From Chromatocurvus sp964613795 (GTDB lineage: Bacteria > Pseudomonadota > Gammaproteobacteria > Pseudomonadales > Halieaceae): a stretch of 64,000 bases of DNA. The stretch covers positions 1-64,000 of the forward strand of contig CAZTJR010000015.1 of assembly GCA_964613795.1 (NCBI GenBank). Direction: 5' to 3'. The number at the start of each line of letters is the position of its first letter. The first letter of the stretch is position 1. Positions 43,644 to 52,517 of this stretch are shown piece by piece. The notes below the pieces were generated by a model. The model did not search any database. It was given only the letters and a program-made list of their open reading frames with translations, and had not been told where the DNA came from. The translations under genes were made by a program, and so were the position numbers.

Positions 43644-43662
43644 TTACTGTTGCGAACAGTAA
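43644..43662. promoter_or_regulatory. Perfect 8-bp-arm palindrome upstream of the deacetylase gene
   Basis: TTACTGTT (43644-43651), centre GCG, AACAGTAA (43655-43662). It is AT-rich in a GC-rich region, 67 bp before ATG 43730 in the spacer after the Rad50-like gene. This looks like a dimer-binding operator, though a short RNA hairpin is also possible. Confidence 0.5.
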
Positions 43663-43729
43663 CCACTCATGCACAGCGACAATGCCAGCGGCGCCGGCGC
43701 CGTGCTCCAGCCCCTCTAAGGATGACCTC

Positions 43730-44746
43730 ATGCAGCGAGCTCAACATCACGGTTTCATCGCCTTCCTGCGCCAGTGCGGCCTCAACACGGCACTGTGTTT
43801 TTCCGCTGCCTTGCTGGCTGCTGCCCTGCAGAGTCAGGCCGCTGGCGCAGAGACCGAAAACCCGAAAACCCCCTGGAACTGGTCTGACGAGTACGTGAAA
43901 AGCCAGGTGAATCAGGTGCGCGCCGGCAGAAACCTCAATCCGGACAGCTGGCCAGGCGGTGCGAAGGTGGCGGTACTGCTTTCCTACGACGTGGATAATG
44001 AAACCGTGATGGGGTTGCGTACGGGCGAAATCAGCATCGGAGCGCTATCGCAGGGACAGTACGGCCACCGCGTGGCGCTGCCGCGAGTGGTCAGTCTGAT
44101 GGATGAGAATGACATTCCGGCAACGTTCTTTTTCCCGGCCTGGAGCCTGAAGATTGCGCCCGAGCAGGCGGATCTGATCAATGCCTCCGGACAGCATGAA
44201 ATTGCCGTCCACGGCTGGATTCATGAACTGAACACGGCGCTGGACGCAGAGACAGAAGAGAGACTGCTGCGCCAGGCGACGGATGAGATAGAGGCGATCA
44301 GCGGCCGTCGGCCTGTAGGCTATCGGGCGCCGTCCTGGAATCACAGCCCCGATACCCTCGATATTGTGCGCAGAATGGGATTCCTGTACGAGAGTTCCCT
44401 GATGCATGACGATCGCCCCTATGAACTGCTGCAGGACGGTGAGCCGACGGGCATGGTGGAGCTCCCGGTGGAGTGGATTCTCGACGATGCGCCGCTTCTC
44501 AATCCCCTCGGCAACCGCTACATGAATCCGCGGGATGTCATGCAGGTGTGGATCGACGAATTCGACAAGGCCTGGGAGGAGGGAACGATGTTTCTGCTGA
44601 CCCTGCACCCGCATGTCATTGGTCATCGGTCACGTATCGTCGCACTGGAAGGCCTCATACAGCATATCAAGGCGAAAGGTGGCGTCTGGTTCGGCACCCA
44701 CGAGGCGGCCGCCCGCTATGTGCGGGCTCAGGCCGGGATGGATTGA
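43730..44746 (+). CDS. Exported polysaccharide deacetylase (NodB homology)
   Basis: 338 residues from ATG 43730 with AAGGATG upstream; the frame is open to 43577 without support. A signal peptide (ALCFSAALLAAALQSQA) is followed by the NodB domain. LSYDVDNETV supplies the catalytic/metal Asp pair, HGWIHE the metal His pair, GYRAPSWNHS motif 3 and LTLHPHVIG the catalytic His region. FFPAWSLKIAPEQADLI resembles the peptidoglycan/urate-allantoin (PuuE-like) branch. It would remove N-acetyl or related groups from an extracellular glycan, or possibly a small amide. It follows the SbcCD-like pair but has its own likely operator. Confidence 0.86.
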   Translation: MQRAQHHGFIAFLRQCGLNTALCFSAALLAAALQSQAAGAETENPKTPWNWSDEYVKSQVNQVRAGRNLNPDSWPGGAKVAVLLSYDVDNETVMGLRTGEISIGALSQGQYGHRVALPRVVSLMDENDIPATFFFPAWSLKIAPEQADLINASGQHEIAVHGWIHELNTALDAETEERLLRQATDEIEAISGRRPVGYRAPSWNHSPDTLDIVRRMGFLYESSLMHDDRPYELLQDGEPTGMVELPVEWILDDAPLLNPLGNRYMNPRDVMQVWIDEFDKAWEEGTMFLLTLHPHVIGHRSRIVALEGLIQHIKAKGGVWFGTHEAAARYVRAQAGMD

Positions 44747-44800
44747 AGTGCGGGCGGGCACCGCTGGCCCCATCGCGTTTTGCGCGTCCGTGGTGAGTCT

Positions 44801-45106
44801 TCAGCGATAGTGAGTCAGGGCAAAGCTCAGTAGCCAGCGGTTGCCGGACCGGATTCTCGATACTTCATGCCGGTACAGGTCCGGCCGGAACAGGACAATG
44901 CGCCCGAAAAGATTGAGAATACTGCGCTCGCAGAGAAAATCGCCGCCGGCCCTGGGTTTTACCAGCACGAGGTTGAGCTTGTAGAGGCGTCCTTCGGAGA
45001 CCATGTCCAGATGCGGAGCTATCTGGTGGCCTTGCGAGTAATGGACGAGGTAGATGCTGAGACGTGGAGACTGAAAAAGCACCCTGTTTTTGACGTTTTC
45101 TGCCAT
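44801..45106 (-). CDS. Minimal 2-oxoglutarate/Fe(II) oxygenase
   Basis: 101 residues from ATG 45106 (TTG 45115 possible); no strong ribosome site. Despite the small size the double-stranded beta-helix ligands are all there: His32 and Asp34 in PHLDMV, His80 in YRHEVSRI, and Arg90 in GNRWLLSFAL for 2-oxoglutarate. YKLNLVLVKPRAGGDF is the core strand pair of prolyl-4-hydroxylase-like proteins. The substrate is unknown. It converges with the deacetylase gene and lacks any helical N-terminal support domain. Confidence 0.75.
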   Translation of the reverse strand: MAENVKNRVLFQSPRLSIYLVHYSQGHQIAPHLDMVSEGRLYKLNLVLVKPRAGGDFLCERSILNLFGRIVLFRPDLYRHEVSRIRSGNRWLLSFALTHYR

Positions 45107-45213
45107 AGCGCGCAAGCACGTGTGTGTGAATGTGCAACACTATTGTCCGGGACATGTCCGCTAATTGAAAGTGCCGTCGGATGCTCGCGCGATTGAGCCG
45201 GTCTGCGTGCGTC

Positions 45214-45483
45214 TCACGTCATGGCCCAGCCCATCAAGGCAACACCCATCACGCCACGCAACGCGCTGCCCACGATGCGGCCACGCATGAGCCCCTGGAT
45301 CGTGGATAATAGCAGGGCGATCCCGAAAAGCAGCGTCGTCCAGTCCAGAACGCCATTGACGCCTGCACTGGCGCCGAGACCGCCGAAGAAATGGCCTAGT
45401 GCGGGGGGAATTCCCGCGAGAAAACTGCCCACGCTTTCTCCTGCGGACCGCAGAAAGTCACCGGACTGCGCGCTTGCATCCAT
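45214..45483 (-). CDS. Small Gly/Ala-rich membrane protein
   Basis: 89 residues from ATG 45483 (GAGGTAGAGC upstream). An N-terminal amphipathic segment (SAGESVGSFLAGIPPALGHFF) and a hydrophobic helix (WTTLLFGIALLLSTIQGLM), then a second weaker one near the C-terminus (GVMGVALMGWAM). No family recognised. The gene lies 107 bp upstream of the oxygenase gene on the same strand. Confidence 0.55.
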   Translation of the reverse strand: MDASAQSGDFLRSAGESVGSFLAGIPPALGHFFGGLGASAGVNGVLDWTTLLFGIALLLSTIQGLMRGRIVGSALRGVMGVALMGWAMT

Positions 45484-45756
45484 TGCTCTACCTCGTTTGG
45501 CCGACAGCCAAGGCACAAGGGCCTTGCCAGATCCCGACTAGCTTACACCGACTTTGAGCGGGCGCGGACAGTTGCTGGTCATCCATGGCATCGGCGTTCC
45601 GATAATCGGGACAGCGCTCGCCAGGGTCGTTATGCTGCTGGCTGCCAGCGCTGCCGCGAATAAAGGCAGTCACAGGTTATCGATGGCACGCCGCGAGGAC
45701 GCCACCGTGATTGTCGCCGGCAGACACAGAACGCAGACAGCAGAAGGAGATGGCCG

Positions 45757-46587
45757 ATGATGAGAATGCCCGGGTGCAGGCTGCCGTTGCTCGCACTGAC
45801 AGTGCTGCTGACGATCGTGCCGAGGCAAGCGGCGGTTGCGACTGAGGCCGTCGCACCCTATGTCGTTACCACCCGTGAGGATGTGCAGCGCATGCTGGCT
45901 CTCGCGTCTGTCGGGCCGGGCGACTTTCTCATCGACCTGGGGTCGGGTGATGGCCGTATTCCAATTGCCGCCGCGGAGCAGGGCGCGCTTGCCGCGGGTA
46001 TTGAAATCGATTCTGATCTCGTGAGCATGGCACGAGACAATGCCGCACGGGCGGGCCTTGGCGATCGGGTGCATTTCCGGATAGATGACGTATTCACCAC
46101 GCCGATTGCGCAAGCGAGCGTTGTCACGCTGTACCTGATGCCCGAGGTGAATCTGCAGCTGCGACCTCGTCTGCTGTCAGAATTGGAGCCCGGCACCCGC
46201 GTTGTTTCCAACAGCTTCACCATGGGTGAGTGGGCCCCCGATGCGCATGTGTCGGGGCGCAGCAGCGGTGGTCTCCTGCTGTGGATCGTTCCGGACCGGA
46301 TCGAGGGGCGCTGGCAGCTTGAGTCGTCGGGTGACGTGCTGCACATCAAGCAGCGTTTTCAGGAGATCGAGGTCACGCTGCGCAGCGGCGGCGCGGTTGA
46401 AGCCAGTGGCGTCGGTGCGCTTCGCGGCCGCCAGTTTTCCTGGGTGGGCAAGGACGTCGAGGGACGGTCCCTGCGCGCTGCCGCACGCCGGCAGGGCGAG
46501 GTGCTGTCTGGCGTTATCTGGCGCGAGGTGGACAGTGACGAGGGGCCGGAGCGCACCGCGTTCACTGCCCGCCGGCGCGACTCCTGA
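45757..46587 (+). CDS. Exported class I SAM-dependent methyltransferase with C-terminal beta domain
   Basis: 276 residues from ATG 45757, preceded by AGAAGGAGATGGCC. A signal peptide (LPLLALTVLLTIVPRQAAVA) precedes a Rossmann methyltransferase domain. LIDLGSGDGRIPIAAA is the SAM motif I (about 58-73), GIEIDSD is motif II, and YLMPEVNLQLRP resembles DOT1/FAM173-like lysine methyltransferases. A beta-rich C-terminal extension (from about residue 190) has no relation I can name. A methyltransferase outside the cytosol would lack SAM, so either SAM is available in the periplasm or the signal acts as a membrane anchor; this is unresolved. Confidence 0.82.
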   Translation: MMRMPGCRLPLLALTVLLTIVPRQAAVATEAVAPYVVTTREDVQRMLALASVGPGDFLIDLGSGDGRIPIAAAEQGALAAGIEIDSDLVSMARDNAARAGLGDRVHFRIDDVFTTPIAQASVVTLYLMPEVNLQLRPRLLSELEPGTRVVSNSFTMGEWAPDAHVSGRSSGGLLLWIVPDRIEGRWQLESSGDVLHIKQRFQEIEVTLRSGGAVEASGVGALRGRQFSWVGKDVEGRSLRAAARRQGEVLSGVIWREVDSDEGPERTAFTARRRDS

Positions 46588-46905
46588 TCGGATAACGACG
46601 CGTTGGCGGCCGACACCAGCGGCGTTCCAGCAGAACGACGATCTCTCCCCCGGGTTCGAAAAGCTTCGGGTCCTTCCTGGAAATATTTTCCACGGCAGGG
46701 TCGATGGCATGCAGCATTAAATCCTCTTTCAGGGCGGGTGCAGGCATGCGGTCGCCGTTGGTGTGATCGTCGATCTGCAGGTCCGCCAGCAGACTTTGGT
46801 TGACCGCTGCCCGTGACACGTGAATCATTGATGCCCAACCCCGAACCGTGGATTCGCCTGACGCGTCACTCGAAAAATCGAATTAAGCTGCTCCAGGAGC
46901 CCGTA
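46588..46905. other. 318-bp spacer without a convincing gene
   Basis: Nothing clearly coding on the plus strand. A minus-strand frame (46562-46828, 88 codons) overlaps the methyltransferase end and has no convincing ribosome site. No strong hairpin or promoter was seen. AGGAG at 46895-46899 serves the next gene. Confidence 0.5.
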
Positions 46906-47526
46906 GTGGAAAACCACACACCTCGACGCTACAGCCGCAATCATCAGCGGGCGATGAAGTACCTGCTCGTTTCACTGGTGCTTGGCTTTTTGCTGATGGT
47001 GACTGCTGCCGGCTGGATGGTGACCGCCTACAAACTATCTTCAACGAGGGAAGAGTTTCTCAGCCGCCAGATCCCGGATCGGCGCGAGGTCGCAAGCGTG
47101 GGTAATCTGCGTTCCCGGATTGCTGCGTTGGAACAGGATGTGCTGACCCTGCAGGAAGAAAAGGCGAGCCTGGTAAAGAATCGGATTCCCGATCTCAGTG
47201 CCATGACATTCGACGCGACGATGCCCATCGGCGAGGGTTACCTGAAGAACATCAGGTTCACGCAGACAGGTACCGAGACGGATAAAAAGTTCGAGTACTT
47301 TGCGATTCTGCAGAATGATGGTGAGCGCAGGATCACGCCGGATGTTGTCATTTATCTGTTCGACTCTCTGGGCATTCAGCTGGGAATGGCCAGGCTTTCG
47401 AGTACCGATATCACGCTGGAAAAGGCGGATGACGCACTGAACGCGGGAGAATCGCGATCCTATTTCAGTCAGATCGAGCTGATCCGCGAGCGCGACCCTG
47501 CCTATTTTCACATCGAAGTGAAGTGA
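46906..47526 (+). CDS. Single-TM protein with coiled coil and extracytoplasmic beta domain
   Basis: 206 residues from GTG 46906, chosen because AGGAG stands six bases upstream; earlier in-frame starts (ATG 46831, GTG 46813) have none. A basic N-terminus (PRRYSRNHQR) is followed by a membrane helix (LVSLVLGFLLMVTAAGWMVTA), a short coiled coil (LRSRIAALEQDVLTLQEE), and a beta domain resembling FxLyD/DUF-type pilus-associated folds (IRFTQTGTETDKKFEYFAIL). No family named. It lies upstream of the third propeller gene by 186 bp. Confidence 0.7.
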   Translation: MENHTPRRYSRNHQRAMKYLLVSLVLGFLLMVTAAGWMVTAYKLSSTREEFLSRQIPDRREVASVGNLRSRIAALEQDVLTLQEEKASLVKNRIPDLSAMTFDATMPIGEGYLKNIRFTQTGTETDKKFEYFAILQNDGERRITPDVVIYLFDSLGIQLGMARLSSTDITLEKADDALNAGESRSYFSQIELIRERDPAYFHIEVK

Positions 47527-47712
47527 ACGAAACGCCAGCGCTGCTGGCTTGCCTCCCGAAAGCCTGTGCCTGCTTACATCATCCGCGTAACGCCCTGGGG
47601 GCGTGCGCGCACCGATGGCCGGACGTGGCGCTGCGTCCTTGATGCAGGCGAACCTGCGAATCTTGTGCTATGTTTTTCTGGCACCCCGCCCAACGCCAAT
47701 CAAGGACGACCC

Positions 47713-50700
47713 ATGCGCAGTAATTTTCTGGCCCGTATTTTCTCAGTTCTCGTGTTGTTTTTCTGTGGTGCCATAAGCGCTCAGCCGCTGACCACCGAGC
47801 AGATGGAACAGCTGACGTTCCGCCACATCGGCCCGGTGGGGAACCGGCTTATCGCGGTGACCGGTATCGCCGGCGATCCGATGATCTATTACGTCGGCGC
47901 CGCATCCGGGGGAATCTGGAAGACCACCGATGGGGGGTTGAACTGGCAGCCGGTGTTCGACGAACAGCGCGTACATTCCATCGGTGCGCTGGCGCTGGCG
48001 CCCAGTGATCCCGAGGTCGTTTACGCGGGGACCGGTGAGTCATTTATCCGCTCCAACGTGTCCATCGGCAACGGCGTGTGGCGATCCACGGATGGCGGCG
48101 CCCACTGGACGCACGTCGGGCTCGAGAAAACGGGCCGCATAAGCCGGATTGTGGTGCACCCGGACGATCCCGACACGGCTTATGTAGCAGCTCTGGGGCA
48201 CGGCTATACGCCGCAGCAGGAGCGCGGCATCTACAAAACCACCGACGGTGGGAAAACCTGGACACAGGTACTGCACGTCGATAATGAGACGGGTGCCTCG
48301 GATCTCGTCATGGATCCGTTCAACCCCCGTATTCTGTTCGCCGGCATGTGGTCGCTGGAGCTGCGACCCTGGACGAGAACCAGCGGTGGTCCGGGGGGCG
48401 GCATCTACAAATCGCTGGATTCCGGCGCCACCTGGACAAAGCTCGAAGGCAATGGACTACCGGAGGGCGAGGTAGGAAAGATTGCGCTGGCCATGACCCC
48501 GGCGCAGCGCGGTCGGCTCTATGCCCTGATTGAGACAGGCGATGGCATCCCGCTGGATGGCGAGCCAACGAATACGGGTGAACTTTGGCGTTCAGAGGAT
48601 CGCGGCAACACTTTCGAACTGATCAACTCGGACCGCGACCTGACCGGGCGCGGGGCCTATTACACTCGCCTCGCGGCCTCTCCGGACAACGCCAACGAGA
48701 CCTACTTCTTCTCTGCGGCCTACACCACCAGCATTGACGGCGGCAGAACGACGACCAACGCGGCCCCGGGTGAGGCGCCGAACTGGGATCACCACGAAAT
48801 GTGGATCGATCCGACGAACGGCGATCGGCAGATCGTTGTGGGTGACGGTGGACTTGCCGTCAGCCGAAATCGGGGGAAGTCGTGGCATCGCGTACAGCTG
48901 CCCGTGGCGCAGCTTTATCACGTCACGACAGATACGGCAGTGCCCTACAACGTATTGACCAACCGGCAGGATGGCCCATCGATGAAGGGACCCAGCCGCA
49001 GCCGCTCGAGCAGCTTCTTTGGAGCATTCATAGGCTCGGGTCTCTGGCATGATGTGGGGGGCGGTGAGAGCGGCTTTGCCACGCCGGACCCCACAGACCC
49101 CAATATCGTCTGGTCCAGCGCCTCAGGCTATGGCGCGCTGGGCGGAGTGGTCGTGCGGTATGACGAGCGCAACGGGCAGTTCCGCCAGGTCGAGGTGTGG
49201 CCGGAGCTGACCACCGGCATGCCGGCCGCGGACGTAAAGTATCGCTTTCAGTGGACTTTTCCGCTGCTGATTTCCCCACACGACAGCGATACGGTCTATG
49301 TCGCCAGCCAGTACGTGCATCGGACGACCAACGGCGGTCAGTCCTGGGAGGTTGTCAGCCCTGACCTGAGTCTTGACGACGACAGCAAGCAACAGTTTTC
49401 CGGCGGACTGACCGGCGACAACATCGGTGTCGAGTACGCCAACGTGGTTTACGCGCTGGATGAGTCGCCGCTGAAACAGGGCCTGCTGTGGGCAGGCACC
49501 AATGACGGCCTGATCCACGTAAGTCAGGATAATGGCGCCAACTGGAGCAATGTCACAGGCGGTATTCCCGACATGCCAGCCTACGGTGCGGTGCGCAACA
49601 TCGAGGCCTCGGAGCACGACGAGGGAACGGCCTACATCACGGTGGACGCGCACGAGATGGGCGACTTCGCTCCCTATGTTTACAGGACCCGGGATTACGG
49701 CAAGTCATGGCAAAAGATCACCGCGGGCATCGAGGACAGTCCGCTGAGCTATGCCCGGATGATCAAGGAAGACCCGATCAATCCCGCGCTTCTGTACCTG
49801 GGCACAGAAAACGCGCTGTACTTTTCCCTGGACGCAGGCGGTAACTGGCAGTCACTCATGACCAACCTGCCTTCAAGTCCGATGTACTGGATGGACATAC
49901 CGGAGCACTTTAACGATCTGGTGGTCGGTACCTATGGCCGGGGAATCTGGATTCTCGACGACCTGACGCCCCTGCAGCAGTTCAGCGACGACGTCGCCTC
50001 ATCCCCGCTGTACCTGTTCGATCCCAAGGATGCCTACCGTCTGCAGCCGGTATCGATGGTGATGCAGTTTTTCAAGGAGGCCTCTTTCGGCGATGACCCG
50101 CCCAAGGGCACCTCGCTCCATTACTGGCAGTCAGAAGAGCGGGAGGAGGGCGTGTCTCTGGTCATTGCCAACGCACAGGGTGAGACCGTACGCACTATCG
50201 AACACACGGGTGAAACGGGTATGAACCGCGTCTGGTGGGACTTCAAGGAGGATCCGACAACGGAGATAGTCCTGCAGACCCGACCGATTTATGCGGACTG
50301 GTATCCCATGAAGGAAGACGGAACGCGCGAGTCGCTGGTCAAGCCCCTGTCACTCATGGCAAGCCCGGGCCTGTATTCGGTGACCCTGAAGACCGATGAC
50401 GTTGAGCAGACGCAGCGCTTCGAACTGCTGAAAGATCCCAACACCGAGGGCAGCCTTGAGGATATTCGGCAACAGAAGGCGCTGCTGGATCGCATCCGGG
50501 CCGACTTTCAGGAAATCTCTCTGGCGGTCAACGAGGCGGAAAGCCTGCGCCGGCAGCTTCGCGACCTGATGCCGCTGGTCGGCGACGACATGCAAGAGGA
50601 CGTGAAGGCGGTGGATAAAGCCGTGACTGAAATCGAGAACCGGATGCTGCAACTCAAGCACACAGGCAAGGGCCAGGATGCAATTCGCCTTCCCGGCATG

Positions 50701-50916
50701 CTCCTGGAAAAGTTGGCCTATCTGGCATCGACCGTCGCCATTGCGGACTTCAGGCCCGCGGATCAGTACATCGACGTCTTCGACAAGCTGCATCAGGAAT
50801 GGCTTGAGGTGCAGCAGGCCTGGGCGGCGGTAAAACGCGAAGAGGTCGCCTCACTGCGCCAGGCAATGCGGGACAGAGAGGTAGGGCCGCTGGTCGTCAG
50901 AACCGATCAGCAGTGA
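47713..50916 (+). CDS. Exported VPS10/Asp-box beta-propeller protein (3)
   Basis: 1067 residues from ATG 47713 (AAGGA upstream); the frame is open to 47566 without support. Signal peptide ARIFSVLVLFFCGAISA. FRHIGPVGNRLIAVTGIAGD and GIWKTTDGGLNWQP open the propeller; further Asp-boxes are STDGGAHW, TTDGGKTW, SLDSGATW and TTNGGQSW. After the propellers come an Ig-like piece (ASPGLYSVTLKTDDV) and a helical bundle ending near residue 1060. It shares the layout of the proteins at 31725 and 34882 but is 9.5 kb downstream, after unrelated genes. A strong hairpin follows its stop. Confidence 0.86.
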   Translation: MRSNFLARIFSVLVLFFCGAISAQPLTTEQMEQLTFRHIGPVGNRLIAVTGIAGDPMIYYVGAASGGIWKTTDGGLNWQPVFDEQRVHSIGALALAPSDPEVVYAGTGESFIRSNVSIGNGVWRSTDGGAHWTHVGLEKTGRISRIVVHPDDPDTAYVAALGHGYTPQQERGIYKTTDGGKTWTQVLHVDNETGASDLVMDPFNPRILFAGMWSLELRPWTRTSGGPGGGIYKSLDSGATWTKLEGNGLPEGEVGKIALAMTPAQRGRLYALIETGDGIPLDGEPTNTGELWRSEDRGNTFELINSDRDLTGRGAYYTRLAASPDNANETYFFSAAYTTSIDGGRTTTNAAPGEAPNWDHHEMWIDPTNGDRQIVVGDGGLAVSRNRGKSWHRVQLPVAQLYHVTTDTAVPYNVLTNRQDGPSMKGPSRSRSSSFFGAFIGSGLWHDVGGGESGFATPDPTDPNIVWSSASGYGALGGVVVRYDERNGQFRQVEVWPELTTGMPAADVKYRFQWTFPLLISPHDSDTVYVASQYVHRTTNGGQSWEVVSPDLSLDDDSKQQFSGGLTGDNIGVEYANVVYALDESPLKQGLLWAGTNDGLIHVSQDNGANWSNVTGGIPDMPAYGAVRNIEASEHDEGTAYITVDAHEMGDFAPYVYRTRDYGKSWQKITAGIEDSPLSYARMIKEDPINPALLYLGTENALYFSLDAGGNWQSLMTNLPSSPMYWMDIPEHFNDLVVGTYGRGIWILDDLTPLQQFSDDVASSPLYLFDPKDAYRLQPVSMVMQFFKEASFGDDPPKGTSLHYWQSEEREEGVSLVIANAQGETVRTIEHTGETGMNRVWWDFKEDPTTEIVLQTRPIYADWYPMKEDGTRESLVKPLSLMASPGLYSVTLKTDDVEQTQRFELLKDPNTEGSLEDIRQQKALLDRIRADFQEISLAVNEAESLRRQLRDLMPLVGDDMQEDVKAVDKAVTEIENRMLQLKHTGKGQDAIRLPGMLLEKLAYLASTVAIADFRPADQYIDVFDKLHQEWLEVQQAWAAVKREEVASLRQAMRDREVGPLVVRTDQQ

Positions 50917-50961
50917 CGGCCAGTCGATGACGCGCCCCTTCCGCGTCATCGACTTGGCCGT
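50916..50961. terminator. Long bidirectional hairpin between convergent genes
   Basis: ACGGCCA and GTCGATGACGCG (50916-50934) pair with CGCGTCATCGAC and TGGCCGT (50942-50961) with a single bulged T at 50954 and a 7-nt loop. It lies between the convergent stops of the propeller and CoA-ligase genes and would end transcription from both sides. T-runs are absent. Confidence 0.7.
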
Positions 50962-50981
50962 AAACGGTGGGTTTGACGCGG

Positions 50982-52517
50982 TCATGTGGCGGTCTGATTT
51001 GCCAGCATGTCGCGCACGGCCTTGCGATTCAGCTTGCCGACCGGGGTTTTGGGAACAGCGTTAATGAAAACAACCCGGCGCGGTTTCTTGTAGCTGGCCA
51101 GTCGCTCACTGACGAAACCGATCAGCTCCGCCTCCGTCACCTGTTGACCTGGTGAGATGGCGACAGCCGCCGTGACGACTTCGACCCACTTCTCATCCCG
51201 GGTGCCGACAACGGAGCACTCAGCGACTGCGGGATGCTCCATCAGCACATCCTCCACCTCCCGGGGATAAACATTGTAGCCGCCGGTGATGATCATGTCC
51301 GAGGTGCGGTCTTTGATGTGCAGGAAGCCACGCTCATCCAGGGCGGCGATATCCCGAGTGCGAAGCCAGCCATCTTTCGTGAACATCTCGGCGTTCAGAG
51401 ACTCCGCATTATAATAGCCGGCCATCATTGAGGGCGCCCTGACCGCAATCTCGCCGGGTTCTCCACTCGGCACGTCGTTGCCGTCCGCGTTGATGAGGCG
51501 CAGGTCGACGTCCACGCAGGGTTTACCGCAAGAGCCGAGCAGATCGGCCGTATGGTCTTCCGGTCTGAGAACCGTGATGCAGAGGGGGCATTCTGTCTGG
51601 CCATAGTATTGCCAGAATCGGTGCTGGCCCCACAGCGCCATGGCGTTCTCAATAACAGGGCGGGGCATTGGCGACGCGCCGTAGATTATCTGGCGCAGGG
51701 AAGAGACATCCGCCTGTTGGCAATCCGGGTGTGCCAGCAGCATCTGCAGCATGGTCGGCACCAGGTTAATGGCCGTGATGCGTTCTCTGGCAATGAGCTG
51801 CAGAAAGGTGCCGGGATCAAAGGCTCGCATGACGACGGTTTTCGCGCCCCGTAACCAGAAAGGAAGCACAAACACTCCGCTGGCATGAATCAACGACGCA
51901 GCATGGAGCATGGCATCGTCATTTTCCACGTTGATCAGGTTCATCAGGACATTCCTGCAGATACCTGCATAGGACGCCTGGGTGTGCTGCGCCGCCTTGA
52001 GGGTGCCGGTAGTGCCCGAGGTGAACAGCGTGAGAATGACGTCGTCCTCCCGGATAACGATCTCCGGAGCAGTTGTGGGTTGTGACTGCGCAAGGGTGCT
52101 CAGGCTATCGCCTTCCGTGACGGCGTCGACCAGGGTGTGACATTGAAGATCCGGTAGCAGCTGCTTGATTGCGCTGGCATGGTCGGCCAGCTCGGCGTCA
52201 AATACCAGGCATCGCGCACCGGTTTCCTGCAGCATGCGCACATGCTCCTGTACGGACAGTCGCGCGTTCAGTGGAACCCGGTTCAGGCCTGCCTTTACAC
52301 AGGCGAAGTCCATCGGAACGCTCCACGGTCCGTTGTTCATGAGCAGGGCGACCCGGGTATTCTGTTTTGCGCCTGTCGCGTGCAGTGCGTGCGCGAGCTG
52401 GCTGCTCAGATGGTCCACTTCCCTGAACGTGAAAGACTGGTCGTCATAGACTATCGCCAGTCTGTCTGGATAGTGTTTCGCGCCGCGGTTGATCAGTTCA
52501 AGTGTGGTGCACGTCAT
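50982..52517 (-). CDS. AMP-forming acyl-CoA synthetase/ligase
   Basis: 511 residues, ATG 52517 with GGAGCGG upstream. The adenylation P-loop reads LFTSGTTGTLKAA (about 172-184), followed by YGQTECP (substrate pocket), DGWLRTRDIAALDERG and GYNVYPREVED. The C-terminal catalytic lysine is in TPVGKLNRKA. It activates a carboxylic acid to its CoA thioester; the pocket does not reveal which acid. It is coupled by a 4-bp overlap to the upstream crotonase, so the pair is a small catabolic operon acting on the same CoA ester (inference). Confidence 0.92.
   Translation of the reverse strand: MTCTTLELINRGAKHYPDRLAIVYDDQSFTFREVDHLSSQLAHALHATGAKQNTRVALLMNNGPWSVPMDFACVKAGLNRVPLNARLSVQEHVRMLQETGARCLVFDAELADHASAIKQLLPDLQCHTLVDAVTEGDSLSTLAQSQPTTAPEIVIREDDVILTLFTSGTTGTLKAAQHTQASYAGICRNVLMNLINVENDDAMLHAASLIHASGVFVLPFWLRGAKTVVMRAFDPGTFLQLIARERITAINLVPTMLQMLLAHPDCQQADVSSLRQIIYGASPMPRPVIENAMALWGQHRFWQYYGQTECPLCITVLRPEDHTADLLGSCGKPCVDVDLRLINADGNDVPSGEPGEIAVRAPSMMAGYYNAESLNAEMFTKDGWLRTRDIAALDERGFLHIKDRTSDMIITGGYNVYPREVEDVLMEHPAVAECSVVGTRDEKWVEVVTAAVAISPGQQVTEAELIGFVSERLASYKKPRRVVFINAVPKTPVGKLNRKAVRDMLANQTAT

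Noticed and set aside
45554..45760. 68-codon frame overlapping the methyltransferase start by 4 bp
   Set aside because: TTG start without ribosome site, Arg-rich unlikely protein; the AAGGAGA inside it serves the methyltransferase.
46562..46828. 88-codon minus-strand frame
   Set aside because: Overlaps the methyltransferase end, no ribosome site and no recognisable fold; kept only as a remark on the spacer.
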